A stretch of 64,000 bases of DNA. It comes from Salibacterium salarium (lineage in GTDB: Bacteria > Bacillota > Bacilli > Bacillales > Marinococcaceae). The stretch spans positions 248,001 through 312,000 of the forward strand of contig NZ_JAUSUM010000001.1 of NCBI RefSeq assembly GCF_030813635.1. Direction: 5' to 3'. A model generated the notes under the pieces. It worked only from the letters and a program-made list of their open reading frames with translations. It ran no database searches and had not been told where the DNA came from. A program made the position numbers and the translations under genes. Below, piece after piece: positions 1-8,606 of this stretch (its first letter is position 1; each line of letters starts with the position of its first letter).

Positions 1-1
1 T

Positions 2-376
2 GTTCCAGCAGGAGCCAGCAACTTCAACTTAGGGGAAGACGGTACACTTCAAGCTACATTGGATGACGGAGAAGAAGTCGAAGTAGGCGAGATGGGTATG
101 GCTCGCATTACGAAACCTCAATTGCTTGAAGGAACAGACGGAAACAACTTTCGACTGCCAGACCTTGATGAACTTGATTTAGAAGAAGCAGATGTGTTAG
201 AGTTTGTTGCGGGTGAAGAGAGTCAACTGATTCAAGGATCATTGGAGAAATCCAATGTTGATATGGGTCAATCGATGACTGATATGATAAACACGCAGCG
301 AAATTATTCTTTTAATGCCCGGGCTATTAGTCAGGGAGATCAGATGATGGGTCTTGTCAATAGCATTCGCGGCTAG
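2..376 (+). CDS. flhP: Flagellar hook-basal body protein, C-terminal part (FlhP/FlgG family)
   Basis: Partial gene: the frame is open from base 2 and the start lies outside the window. The last 124 residues are visible. The C-terminus carries the pattern typical of the rod/hook C-terminal domain (Flg_bbr_C): an amphipathic helix with SLEKSNVDM, then NTQRNYSFNARAI and a final LVNSIRG. This family forms the flagellar rod and hook segment outside the membrane. Bacillus has two FlgG-like genes, flhO and flhP, just upstream of fabZ, and the same order here makes FlhP the best guess. FlhO or FlgG cannot be excluded from the tail alone. The region is acidic, like the other exported proteins of the window. 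Confidence 0.8.
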   Translation, partial: VPAGASNFNLGEDGTLQATLDDGEEVEVGEMGMARITKPQLLEGTDGNNFRLPDLDELDLEEADVLEFVAGEESQLIQGSLEKSNVDMGQSMTDMINTQRNYSFNARAISQGDQMMGLVNSIRG

Positions 377-419
377 AGTTACTCATGTATCTGTATTTTA
401 AAAAACGGAGATTATGATT

Positions 420-707
420 ATGGCTCAAAACGATGAAGCGTCTCAAACGCTAACTAGAGAACAAAGAAGAAAAGAGAAAGAAGAAAAGTCATCTTCCTCG
501 CATGAGGAGAATAAGAAAACCCGCAAAAAGGGTCGAGAACGCCTTATTCCGATATGGGCAAGACTTCTCATAATTCTTGTATTGCTTATTCTCAGCGTTA
601 TAGCTGGACTAATAACGGGTTATGGTATAGTTGGCGAGGGAGATACTTTCCAAATATTGAAATGGGAAACGTGGAGTAGATTTTTGGAATTTATAAATGG
701 TGAATAA
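420..707 (+). CDS. EpuA-like small membrane protein (annotated in databases as 'RNA polymerase subunit beta' family)
   Basis: A 95-residue protein with a charged Lys/Glu/Arg-rich N-terminus (about residues 10-42), one membrane helix (WARLLIILVLLILSVIAGLI) and a short tail with GYGIVGEG and a Trp-rich end. This is the shape and motif set of the EpuA family (PF11772), small membrane proteins often mislabelled as RNA polymerase beta in Firmicutes. The function is unknown. An in-frame ATG lies six bases upstream at 414, but the GGAG at 407-410 sits 9 bases before the ATG at 420, so 420 is preferred. It lies between flhP and fabZ and is followed by a terminator. Confidence 0.75.
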   Translation: MAQNDEASQTLTREQRRKEKEEKSSSSHEENKKTRKKGRERLIPIWARLLIILVLLILSVIAGLITGYGIVGEGDTFQILKWETWSRFLEFINGE

Positions 708-715
708 TTAGAAAG

Positions 716-749
716 CAGGCTCCTTCTATTGACTTGGAGCCTTTTTTTT
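716..749 (+). terminator. Rho-independent terminator after the flhP/EpuA genes
   Basis: The arms AGGCTCC (717-723) and GGAGCCT (736-742) are followed by a run of eight T. It separates the flagellar end of the region from fabZ. Confidence 0.8.
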
Positions 750-800
750 ACATGTATAGGGTTTCATATTCTTAACATAAACAAAGAGGAGGATCATTAT

Positions 801-1235
801 ATGTTGTCAGTGGATGAAATAAAGGAGATTATTCCGCATCGCTATCCGTTTCTGCTCATTGACCAAATCACAGAGGTTGAGGAAGGAAAACGGGCTGTCG
901 GGTTGAAAAATGTATCAGTTAATGAAGAATTTTTTAACGGGCATTTTCCGGATTATCCTGTGATGCCGGGGGTGCTTATCATTGAAGCGTTGGCACAAAC
1001 AGGGGCTGTCGCGATTTTGAAAAAGGAAGAAAACAAAGGAAAGCTGGCTTTGTTTGCAGGAGTAGAGAATTGCCGATTTAAATCGCAAGTAAAACCCGGA
1101 GACCAATTGACGTTAGAAACGGAAATTGTGAAATTACGAGGCAAAATTGGGAAAGGCAAAGGAATTGCGAAAGTAGGAGACACTGTTGCAGCTGAATTAG
1201 ATTTAATGTTTGCCATTCAAGATCCGACAGACTAG
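801..1235 (+). CDS. fabZ: 3-hydroxyacyl-[acyl-carrier-protein] dehydratase FabZ
   Basis: FabZ dehydrates beta-hydroxyacyl-ACP to trans-2-enoyl-ACP in each cycle of type II fatty acid elongation in the cytoplasm. The 144-residue length is normal. The hot-dog-fold signature is complete: the early HRYPFLLID motif, catalytic His48 in [12 protein letters not shown] and catalytic Glu62 in [10 protein letters not shown]. The ATG at 801 is 8 bases after AGAGGAGG, so a longer upstream reading from 729 is not needed; that part also overlaps the previous terminator. The gene order (flagellar rod gene, small membrane protein, fabZ) matches Bacillus. A second small gene follows closely. Confidence 0.95.
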   Translation: MLSVDEIKEIIPHRYPFLLIDQITEVEEGKRAVGLKNVSVNEEFFNGHFPDYPVMPGVLIIEALAQTGAVAILKKEENKGKLALFAGVENCRFKSQVKPGDQLTLETEIVKLRGKIGKGKGIAKVGDTVAAELDLMFAIQDPTD

Positions 1236-1255
1236 AAAGAGGAGGTATGACGACG

Positions 1256-1414
1256 ATGAAATCATGTTATATCGGAATAGGTATTCTATTATTGGTAACA
1301 CTTATAGGATCGATGCTAGGTACGTCTGATGATATTGTCGAACCTGTGATAGGAAGTGTGATTACCAGTCTAATATTTCTAGGATTGATCAAATGGGAAG
1401 GAAAACCAGAGTGA
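1256..1414 (+). CDS. Small two-helix membrane protein (52 aa), unknown
   Basis: A short frame encodes 52 residues with two hydrophobic stretches, about residues 4-21 (YIGIGILLLVTLIGSMLG) and 32-44 (IGSVITSLIFLGL), joined by an acidic loop. The site AAAGAGGAGG just after fabZ's stop lies about 10 bases before the ATG at 1256. An in-frame ATG at 1247 is too close to that site. It is probably co-transcribed with fabZ. I do not recognise the family. Confidence 0.55.
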   Translation: MKSCYIGIGILLLVTLIGSMLGTSDDIVEPVIGSVITSLIFLGLIKWEGKPE

Positions 1415-1490
1415 CAGCGTGATAGAGTGTTGCATACGTACATGAAGTCCTAGCGTTATAAGTTGAGTGATCGCTATGGATGGTTAAGAA

Positions 1491-1530
1491 AGAAGGGGCT
1501 GCCCGCATAAGTGGACAGCCCCTTCTTTGT
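1491..1530. terminator. Bidirectional terminator between fabZ operon and SLH gene
   Basis: The arms AGAAGGGGCTG and CAGCCCCTTCT enclose a 14-base loop, with A-rich sequence on the left and T-rich on the right. It can serve the plus-strand fabZ genes and the converging minus-strand SLH gene. Confidence 0.75.
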
Positions 1531-1540
1531 GTTTCATGGA

Positions 1541-3214
1541 TTATTCTTCTGTTTCTACTTCTTCTGTTTCTTCAATTTCTTCGAATTCTTCAATTTCTTC
1601 CATTTGTTCTTCTTGCCATTCCATAAGCTCATCGTACGTCACGATTTCTTCGTCACTTTCTGGAAGGCCATACTCAAAGGAAATGTCTTCATTGAAGTTG
1701 CTTGAAGCAAGCCCGTAATCAAAGCCAAAACTCATTTCATCTTGTTCATCACTATAACTAACGGTTACGTCCCCAGCGTCATAGACAATCTGGTTATCTG
1801 CGTTAATTGCTTGGTGCATTTCAAAGTTATCTAGATTCAGATTTTCCAAGAGTTCTTCGATGTCTTCTTCTGATCCAACGTCCTCAATCGTTTCTCCATT
1901 TTCATCAAGACTTTGGATGTTAGAAGTGACCGCGTTGATAGCTGGTGCCGCTTCAGGGTTTTCAAGAATTGGTTCTAACTTAGGAAGAACTTCTTCTTCA
2001 AAGATAGTCATTACTTCGCTTAAGTCTTCTTGCGACAATTCAAAAGATAGCACTTGTTCATACTCTACATCTTCAGGAATAGCCTCGTGACTATCTTGAA
2101 GCTCAAAGTATTCTGTGCCGAAACTTTCAAGAAGCACGTCATATACTTCATCTACTATCTCTTGCTGTTCATCCATATCGAATAAATCAGTGGCAGCTTC
2201 TTCTCCGAGAATGTCTTCATAATTCATTTCGATATATTTATCTTGCCATTCTTCTGGATAACCATTCAACGCAGCATCTGTGATGTATTGATAGCTTGCT
2301 TCATCCGTTGTTAGACTAACAGAATCGACCGTTTCGTCAAATTGAGGAATTTCTTGCTCAATAATCATTTCTGTAACCATTGGGTCCTGTTGGTAAGCAC
2401 CGCGTACATCCATTTCCATATTCATAGAGTCTTCTAGCAACTCTTGTTCTTCCTCAGAAAGATCTTCTTCGGACATTGGAAGTTCCATGTTTATGCCAAC
2501 CGTTCCGTCAACAGTATAAGTCTCAACATTTTGTTGCTCTGTCACTACATCTTCCAGCAATGAAACGATTTCTTCATCCATTTCTGGCTCTTCTGATTCT
2601 TCTTGTTCTGAAGAATCATCATTCATAGTATTGTCGATGAATGTAGCAAATTGAGCTCTAGTTGTTGTTTCGCCTGGACGATAAGCATTATCTTCATCGC
2701 CAGTTGCTATGTCGTTTGCTGCGAGAGCATCAATGTAGTCATATGCCCAATAATCCTCGGAGATATCAGTGAAGTTACTTTCACCATTTCCTGATAAGTC
2801 ATAAGCTTCAGCCAAGACTTTTGCCATTTGGGCACGTGTTAATGGTTCGTTCGGTTTAAATTCGTCGTCATACCCTGAGATAATGCCTTCCGCTGCAACG
2901 GCTGCAATAGCATCATACTTTTCGTCATCAGAAGCTACATCAGAAAAGCCAGGATCCGCAACTTCTTCAGTATCCAATTCCAAGGCTTCAGATAGCATTA
3001 ACGCTGCCTGCCCCCGAGTGACGTCCGAATTAGGACGGAATTCTCCATTATCATAGCCAGTAATAATATCAGATTCTTCCAATTGATTAATGGCATCTTT
3101 TGCCCAAAAGTCTTCACTGATATCAGAGAAGGAGCTTTGAGCACCAGCTGCTGCAGGCAATGCCAGCGAGACAGCCAATGAAGTGGATAGTGCTACACCA
3201 GTAATTTTTTTCAT
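1541..3214 (-). CDS. SLH-domain surface protein with a DUF6612-like C-terminal region
   Basis: A 557-residue exported protein. Residues 1-26 form a signal peptide (MKKITGVALSTSLAVSLALP). Three SLH domains follow at about 29-72, 89-130 and 147-190, each with the TRGQAA/TRAQMA/TRAQFA signature. SLH domains dock proteins non-covalently to pyruvylated secondary cell wall polymer. After an acidic linker, residues about 215-500 resemble DUF6612-type proteins, which carry runs of alternating Met and acidic residues and often occur as lipoproteins in Bacilli; their function is unknown. The end is almost entirely Glu. The start is preceded by TTTAGGAGGG. The DUF6612 assignment is a pattern judgement and is weaker than the SLH call. 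Confidence 0.85.
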   Translation of the reverse strand: MKKITGVALSTSLAVSLALPAAAGAQSSFSDISEDFWAKDAINQLEESDIITGYDNGEFRPNSDVTRGQAALMLSEALELDTEEVADPGFSDVASDDEKYDAIAAVAAEGIISGYDDEFKPNEPLTRAQMAKVLAEAYDLSGNGESNFTDISEDYWAYDYIDALAANDIATGDEDNAYRPGETTTRAQFATFIDNTMNDDSSEQEESEEPEMDEEIVSLLEDVVTEQQNVETYTVDGTVGINMELPMSEEDLSEEEQELLEDSMNMEMDVRGAYQQDPMVTEMIIEQEIPQFDETVDSVSLTTDEASYQYITDAALNGYPEEWQDKYIEMNYEDILGEEAATDLFDMDEQQEIVDEVYDVLLESFGTEYFELQDSHEAIPEDVEYEQVLSFELSQEDLSEVMTIFEEEVLPKLEPILENPEAAPAINAVTSNIQSLDENGETIEDVGSEEDIEELLENLNLDNFEMHQAINADNQIVYDAGDVTVSYSDEQDEMSFGFDYGLASSNFNEDISFEYGLPESDEEIVTYDELMEWQEEQMEEIEEFEEIEETEEVETEE

Positions 3215-3447
3215 ATGCTAGTTACCCTCCTAAAAAATTTAGAACATGTTATGCCATTTACTAGTATACATTGGATGGAGTTGGTTTTCCATCATTAAAT
3301 GACATTTCGTTCCATACTATGTACGAAATATCCAGATCATCGTTTCATATATTCATAAATTTATTTAAAAAGTATTGAGCTGTCTTGCTTGAGCGTTTAG
3401 TATTTTAAGAAAGATCAGGGATTTTATTTCAAAGGAGGACGAATCGT

Positions 3448-4473
3448 ATTATTAATCATAAAATTCTTTCACTGACGTTATCGGGGTTACTGTTGCCATC
3501 AGTTTTTGACGATAAAATGGAAGATATCATGTGGGAAGTAGAAAAGGAAATGCAAAATGAGAAACAAACATATGTTGATGTGTCTGTGATGTCGGTGTGG
3601 GCGGAACCTGCGCAAACGAGAGAGTTGGATGCACCTGCTTTATCAAATCCGGTACAACCGTGGGAATGGACAGAATCTATGACACTAGATGATAAGCTAT
3701 GGTTAGTAGGAAACCTGGATACTCAGGCGTTGTACGGGATGGAAGTAGAAGTATTGGAAGAAGAAGGGGACTGGGCGAAAGTTGCGGTAGACGGACAGCC
3801 GACTCCTTTGCATGAAGAAGGATATCCAGGCTGGGTACCTAAAGACCAAATCACAGAAAGCGCGCCATTTCAAAGGGTACAAGACAACGATATTGCTTCT
3901 ATTACGTCTCCGACAGCGTCTCTCTATGAAGGCAAAGCACTAGAGACAGAAAGCATAGAGGTTAGTTTTAACACACGTCTTCCGGTTATTTCTGAGCAAG
4001 CGGAGAAAGTAGAGGTTGCGACGCCGTCGGACGGTAGTAAATGGGTGGACAAAGAAGATGTGTCTGTGTACGAGGATATAGATGACATTTCTACCCCTTC
4101 TGCAAATGATCTGGTCGAGACGGCGGAATCTTTTATGGACCTTCCGTATTTATGGGCGGGAGTTTCTGGATTTGGATTTGACTGCTCCGGCTTCACTCAT
4201 ACGATTTATAAAGCGCATGGTATTACGATTCCTCGAGATTCCAGTGTTCAGGCGCAAGAAGGAGAAAAGGTGGAACGAGAGAATCTACAAGTGGGTGACT
4301 TAGTATTTTTTGCCCGTAATGGTGGAACCGGCGATGTTCATCATGTCGGAATGTATGTCGGTAATGGGGAAATGATTCATTCACCTAATTCGCGCAGTAC
4401 GGTGGAAAAAGTCGTGATTAATGAATCGGATTATGCGGACAGCTATCACAGCGCCAGCCGCTATTTACCTTAA
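3448..4473 (+). CDS. Secreted NlpC/P60 cell-wall endopeptidase (YkfC-like), apparent ATT start
   Basis: The C-terminal 120 residues form an NlpC/P60 peptidase with catalytic Cys246 in FDCSGF, His299 in HHVGMYVG and third-residue His311 in MIHSP (numbered from ATT 3448). Upstream lie SH3-like segments, an arrangement like the gamma-D-glutamyl-L-diamino acid endopeptidase YkfC. The first standard start, TTG 3493, has no ribosome site and would omit the hydrophobic leader. An ideal AAAGGAGG (3431-3438) lies 9 bases before ATT 3448, and reading from there gives a signal-peptide-like start (INHKILSLTLSGLLLPSVF). ATT initiation, or a base error, is therefore likely. The enzyme would cleave stem peptides in the wall. 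Confidence 0.8.
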   Translation: MINHKILSLTLSGLLLPSVFDDKMEDIMWEVEKEMQNEKQTYVDVSVMSVWAEPAQTRELDAPALSNPVQPWEWTESMTLDDKLWLVGNLDTQALYGMEVEVLEEEGDWAKVAVDGQPTPLHEEGYPGWVPKDQITESAPFQRVQDNDIASITSPTASLYEGKALETESIEVSFNTRLPVISEQAEKVEVATPSDGSKWVDKEDVSVYEDIDDISTPSANDLVETAESFMDLPYLWAGVSGFGFDCSGFTHTIYKAHGITIPRDSSVQAQEGEKVERENLQVGDLVFFARNGGTGDVHHVGMYVGNGEMIHSPNSRSTVEKVVINESDYADSYHSASRYLP

Positions 4474-4485
4474 ATCGTTGCGAGT

Positions 4486-4597
4486 GTCCGGAAAATTAGA
4501 AAAATGGTCGCGAAACGACTCAGTTTGTCCCGAAAATGACAGAAATGGTCGCGAACCAGTCCAATTGTGTCCCGAACGCATCGAAGACAGTCGCGAA
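4486..4597. repeat. 21-bp-phased intergenic repeat array (GTCCCGAA / GTCGCGAA)
   Basis: Six copies of an 8-bp word start at 4486 (variant GTCCGGAA), 4507, 4527, 4548, 4569 and 4590, spaced 21, 20, 21, 21 and 21 bases. The words alternate between GTCCCGAA and GTCGCGAA. The sequence between them is not conserved. It lies between an NlpC/P60 gene and a lipoprotein gene on opposite strands. A related array is at 15058-15148. The function is unknown. Confidence 0.8.
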
Positions 4598-4621
4598 ACA
4601 GAAATCTGATCAATCCAATAC

Positions 4622-4648
4622 AAAAAAGCACCCCATATCAGGGTGCTT
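4622..4648 (-). terminator. Terminator of the small lipoprotein gene
   Basis: The arms AGCACCC and GGGTGCT flank a short loop, and six A at 4622-4627 give a T run on the minus strand. The hairpin overlaps the last codons of the minus-strand lipoprotein gene. Confidence 0.75.
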
Positions 4649-4802
4649 CCTCAATCATTTCCCTATCTGTATTCTCTTCATTATCTATTTCAAGATTCTC
4701 ATCTGTCTGTACATCTGGCTCACCAGAAGGAGATTCGCCAGCACCACCGCAAGCACTCAACATGCTCACACCTAAAAAAATCACAACAATCCAGTATTTC
4801 AT
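4638..4802 (-). CDS. Small acidic lipoprotein (54 aa)
   Basis: The 54 residues start with a lipoprotein signal (MKYWIVVIFLGVSMLSACGG) whose lipobox LSAC puts the modified Cys at residue 18. The mature part is about 37 residues, nearly all Gly, Ser, Glu and Asp, and probably unstructured. The ATG at 4802 follows AATGGAGGAGACATTGG; a longer in-frame reading upstream lacks such a site. It should be anchored in the outer face of the membrane. No family is recognised. Confidence 0.65.
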   Translation of the reverse strand: MKYWIVVIFLGVSMLSACGGAGESPSGEPDVQTDENLEIDNEENTDREMIEEAP

Positions 4803-4927
4803 CCAATGTCTCCTCCATTTACTAACTACATTCTGATATAGTAGCAAACCAAGATATAGACGTCTATATGATTCGACATTTTTCGTACAATCGATGCAGT
4901 CAGGGTGAAATAACTGGAAGAACTGAC

Positions 4928-6211
4928 TTAAGAGCCTGATAAAATGGTATCAAACTTATGGATACGTTCCTTCCAATAGTCGTGGTCCCACGAACTCAAG
5001 TTTTCCTCGTCCATCGCTTCTTTCATATATTCCGCAAACGATAGGAGATCATCCCGAACGGTATCCTTTCCCGTTTGGGCTACAACAGTTAAAGCATCAA
5101 TACAGCCCCCGATAACGGAAACATCATTTTTGCCGTACATCCGTATTTGGAAAAAACTCCGGTGTAAATAGGAAGCAAACGGCTTTGGATACAAAATAAA
5201 ACGCAAATTATCATTGTTATCAACAAAATAAGTGTGAGATTCATGGCGGATACTAATTTCTGCTAAAAGCGCAGCCAACCGGTTAATACAATTGAGTGCA
5301 GTGTGCGGGTCATTAATCGACGGCGAAATCGCTCGAATCGCGATGTCGACTAGTTTTTGCATAGAAAATTCAATGTCCTGGGCGTTACTGCGTTCATTTC
5401 CTACTAGTAAAAACGAGCGCAATTCGTCTATATTTGGTTCCGCATCCTGAGGCCAATATTCAAAAATGGGCTCATTCTTATGAACATAGTCCCCCACTTG
5501 TATCAAACTTTTTATAGTTAGATTATGCTGGGTTGCCCAGTTCACAATATTTCTTAGTTCAAGCAGCTGGGTATAGCCGGAGCGATGAGCATATACCACT
5601 TGCCCTTCTCCTTCTGGAAACGAATGGTTCCATTCCTCATAAGCGGTCAAATGAGGCAATCGATATGCTTCTTCGATCGCCTCTGACGCATCATTTCGAA
5701 TTTTTCCAATCAAATGGTTCACTTGCACGTACTTCGTTGAATGGTAAATAAATAAAATAAACGCCCCTAAACAAACAATAGCAACCGCAATCATTATAAT
5801 TGGCAAAAACAAATGATTCGTATCAGACGGAGAGACGAACAATAGGTTCATGAACGTAAAAATAATGCCAAATGTAAATATACCTAAAACATGCTGTGTG
5901 ATTCGGCTTTGCATAAAATCCTGGAGGGCCCGCGGTGTAAATTGTGTCGCGTAAGTGGTTAATACGACCATAACCGTCGAAAAGCTGACACTTGTCATGG
6001 TTAAAAGGGCAGTAATTAGACCACTATACAGGGAATTTGCAGTAGATGATGTAATCAGCAGTTTTTCTGGAGCCTGAATGTAAAAAGAGGAAGGAACGAA
6101 GCTGATTAAATAAGATAAAATCGATATTGATATAAGAGAAAAAATGCCGTAAATAGACGGCATAAACCAAAATTTTTCCCGAAGATGAACGTACCATTTC
6201 TGTTGTCTCAT
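4928..6211 (-). CDS. DUF2254 family integral membrane protein
   Basis: The 427 residues match the DUF2254 family (PF10011), membrane proteins of unknown function. The N-terminal 170 residues carry four hydrophobic segments, with the family-typical LLTMTSVSFSTVMVVLTTYATQFTPRAL between the second and third. The rest is a soluble domain with IQVGDYV and the conserved RAISPSINDPHTALNCI. The ATG at 6211 follows GGAAAGGAC by 8 bases, while the in-frame ATG at 6229 has no site. The gene stands alone between two unrelated genes, so context adds nothing on function. Confidence 0.85.
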   Translation of the reverse strand: MRQQKWYVHLREKFWFMPSIYGIFSLISISILSYLISFVPSSFYIQAPEKLLITSSTANSLYSGLITALLTMTSVSFSTVMVVLTTYATQFTPRALQDFMQSRITQHVLGIFTFGIIFTFMNLLFVSPSDTNHLFLPIIMIAVAIVCLGAFILFIYHSTKYVQVNHLIGKIRNDASEAIEEAYRLPHLTAYEEWNHSFPEGEGQVVYAHRSGYTQLLELRNIVNWATQHNLTIKSLIQVGDYVHKNEPIFEYWPQDAEPNIDELRSFLLVGNERSNAQDIEFSMQKLVDIAIRAISPSINDPHTALNCINRLAALLAEISIRHESHTYFVDNNDNLRFILYPKPFASYLHRSFFQIRMYGKNDVSVIGGCIDALTVVAQTGKDTVRDDLLSFAEYMKEAMDEENLSSWDHDYWKERIHKFDTILSGS

Positions 6212-6452
6212 AAGTATAGTCCTTTCCATTAGTAAAACTATTGTTATTCATTCCCGTTACCTTCTATCATTTAATCATATAATTTGTTCTATGTAGTGAA
6301 AAAATGATGGCGAAAATTGTGATTAGAATGTACAATGAAAAGAAATAGGATTTTCGGATTAATGCTTTTTGCTTACACGACCCCTCACCGTAGAATGGAA
6401 CCAGTAATAAAGAAAACATAACTTCCACAAAAATTGATGGGGAGGGATTGAA

Positions 6453-7976
6453 TTGTTTGATACAACAACAAGTATGAAGAAAGTCGTTGTCACCTCTACA
6501 GCAGTTACTGGAGCTGTTCTTGCGGGACCAACAGCCGCAGATGCAGCGCTCGGAGACGACACGTTGTACCCTGATACGCAGAATGAAGACGTAGAACAAT
6601 TGCAGGGTCTCTTAAAGGACAAAGGACACTTTACATATCATAGCTTAACCGGTCATTACGATGAGCATACGATAGAAGCGGTGAAATCCTTTCAAAGAGA
6701 GCACCAGTTAATGGTCGATGGTATTGCCGGCCCGGAAACGTTCGGTGTTCTTCTAACAGAGACGCCTAAACCGACGGAAAAAGTAGCGGGAACATCGTCG
6801 AATTCTAAGGAAAAAGTAACGCTTGGAAGTTCGACAATAATGAGATTGGGCGATGAGAGTGTTGAGATCGAAGAGTTACAACGCCAGCTCACGTCTTTAG
6901 GCTTTTATAATGGAGAAAAACACGGCTACTACGGACGGCAGACAAAAGAAGCGGTGAAGAAATTTCAAACCGATGCTGAGATTGTAACGGATGGCATTGC
7001 CGGTCCACAAACATTTGCAGCGCTGAAAAGTGCCCAGACTTCAGGCAGCGAACATTCCTCTGATACAAAATCCGACAGTACGTTCAAAGTGATTGAGAGC
7101 GGAGACAAGGGCAGTGAGGTTTCTTTACTGCAACGTCAACTAAAGGACTTAGGCTTTTATAATAAGGATGTAACGGGTGTTTTTGGACCAATGACAGAAG
7201 AAGCGGTCCGTAAATTTCAGCAACGAAATCAGCTGGATATAGACGGTCTTGCTGGACCAAAAACATTAAACAAACTAAAAAATAACCCAGAAAAAGCAGA
7301 GGCTTCCACGGAGCACACTTCTGAAAAAGAAACGACCAATAACAAAACGGGTGAACTCCGCTATCAATCAAGTGGCGATGATGTAGAGCAATTACAGTCA
7401 CAGCTGCGTGAGCTTGATTACATGAAAATGGAAGCAACAGGTGTATTTGGAGAAGTGACGGAAAATGCCGTAAGAGCTTTTCAAGAAGATTATAATCTAT
7501 CTAGCGATGGTGTGGCGGGTCCTCGAACGCTTGAGGCATTGGATGATGCGTTAAATGATGAAGAAAGAGGACAAGAGACACCAGATGAAGTCTCCGATAC
7601 GTCATCCAACCAGAAAGTAAACGCAACAAATCTGGTCGCAGACGCAGCAGAACATGTCGGAACACCATATGTGTGGGGCGGCACTTCCGAATCGGGCTTT
7701 GACTGCAGTGGATTTTTGCAGTATACGTTTAAAGAAAATGGTGTAGACTTGCCAAGATCTGTGTCTAGCATTTATGACGCAGGTGACGAGGTGGAAAAGC
7801 CGCGTGTTGGCGATATTGTATTCTTTGAAACATATAAAGAAGGTCCTTCGCACGCCGGTATTTATACAGGAAATAATCAATTTATTCATTCCGGCACGTC
7901 CACCGGCGTCACGGTTAGTGATATGAATACAAACTATTGGGACGAACGCTATTTAGGAGCGAAACGTTACCAGTAA
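6453..7976 (+). CDS. Secreted peptidoglycan endopeptidase: four PG-binding repeats plus NlpC/P60
   Basis: A 507-residue exported autolysin-like protein. After a signal peptide (Ala-rich, ending ADAA near residue 31) come four PG_binding_1 domains at about 40-92, 128-190, 211-265 and 305-362, each ending in DGIAGP or a close variant, joined by Ser/Thr/Glu-rich linkers. The C-terminal NlpC/P60 domain (about 393-507) has Cys418 in FDCSGF, His467 in SHAGIYTG and His479 in FIHSG. Such enzymes cut D-gamma-glutamyl-diaminopimelate bonds in the wall. TTG 6453 is 6 bases after GGGGAGGG; an in-frame ATG at 6474 would give a shorter signal peptide. A terminator follows. Confidence 0.88.
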   Translation: MFDTTTSMKKVVVTSTAVTGAVLAGPTAADAALGDDTLYPDTQNEDVEQLQGLLKDKGHFTYHSLTGHYDEHTIEAVKSFQREHQLMVDGIAGPETFGVLLTETPKPTEKVAGTSSNSKEKVTLGSSTIMRLGDESVEIEELQRQLTSLGFYNGEKHGYYGRQTKEAVKKFQTDAEIVTDGIAGPQTFAALKSAQTSGSEHSSDTKSDSTFKVIESGDKGSEVSLLQRQLKDLGFYNKDVTGVFGPMTEEAVRKFQQRNQLDIDGLAGPKTLNKLKNNPEKAEASTEHTSEKETTNNKTGELRYQSSGDDVEQLQSQLRELDYMKMEATGVFGEVTENAVRAFQEDYNLSSDGVAGPRTLEALDDALNDEERGQETPDEVSDTSSNQKVNATNLVADAAEHVGTPYVWGGTSESGFDCSGFLQYTFKENGVDLPRSVSSIYDAGDEVEKPRVGDIVFFETYKEGPSHAGIYTGNNQFIHSGTSTGVTVSDMNTNYWDERYLGAKRYQ

Positions 7977-7979
7977 AAG

Positions 7980-8022
7980 GAGCCCCCGACTCTGTTATAA
8001 GCAGGGTGGGGGTTTTTTATTT
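7980..8022 (+). terminator. Terminator after the PG-binding/NlpC gene
   Basis: A C-rich arm (GCCCCCGAC) and a G-rich arm (GGGTGGGGG) enclose a 13-base loop, followed by TTTTTT. Confidence 0.7.
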
Positions 8023-8123
8023 TTAGAAAAGAAAATAATTGAAATAATTTCAAAAAAATGTTCATTTTCCAAAACGGTGTTATATAATAAAGGACAGCAG
8101 AATGACTTTCAGGGGGGTATGAA

Positions 8124-8576
8124 ATGCAGCGACAATCGCCGATTGAACTGGAGGGCTTGGAGGTTTATTTGCAACCTTCTATTACAAGCCAACAAGGTTG
8201 GGACATCGTTTATAGCAGAATAAAGGAATATATAAAGAATCTTGCTGATGAAGACATCGTTCTTTACCCTGAAAAAACAACGATAGACCGGATCATAAGA
8301 AGTTGTCATATCCATGTCCAAATTAAACGATCGTTTACAACGGATGTGATATTGCTGTACCAGAATCTATCAGACTATTTAAATCAGGATGAAACCCTTA
8401 TTCTGCTCGCAGTCGCAAATGAACACGGAAAAGTGTCGACGCCACTTATTATAGACCTTATCGTTCTGATTGAGTCCGTTATCCCCGGTACAATTATGAT
8501 AAACGGTTATTTACATACGAGTGATTGGGGAAAATCCCTTCAACGTTTGCGAAACCGCGACATGCTGTTTTATTAA
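8124..8576 (+). CDS. Unknown soluble protein (150 aa)
   Basis: The frame has a ribosome site (AGGGGGG at 8111-8117) 6 bases before the ATG, and a TATAAT at 8083-8088. The 150 residues contain no signal peptide. They alternate charged and hydrophobic stretches (ILLYQNLSDYLNQDETLILL, PLIIDLIVLIESVIPGTIMI), suggesting a compact alpha/beta domain. I recognise no family or motif. It is convergent with the HTH regulator gene at 8607-9239. Confidence 0.6.
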   Translation: MQRQSPIELEGLEVYLQPSITSQQGWDIVYSRIKEYIKNLADEDIVLYPEKTTIDRIIRSCHIHVQIKRSFTTDVILLYQNLSDYLNQDETLILLAVANEHGKVSTPLIIDLIVLIESVIPGTIMINGYLHTSDWGKSLQRLRNRDMLFY

Positions 8577-8606
8577 ATAACACACCCCAGCTGACAACAG
8601 TATTAC

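Noticed and set aside
4486-4597. CRISPR array
   Set aside because: The repeated word is only 8 bp with 13-bp gaps; CRISPR repeats are longer with longer spacers, and no cas gene is present.
4421-4775. Short frames running through the 21-bp phased array
   Set aside because: The 21-bp period is a multiple of three and so keeps frames open in a repeat. No ribosome site; the repeats sit between convergent genes and spacers show no coding constraint.
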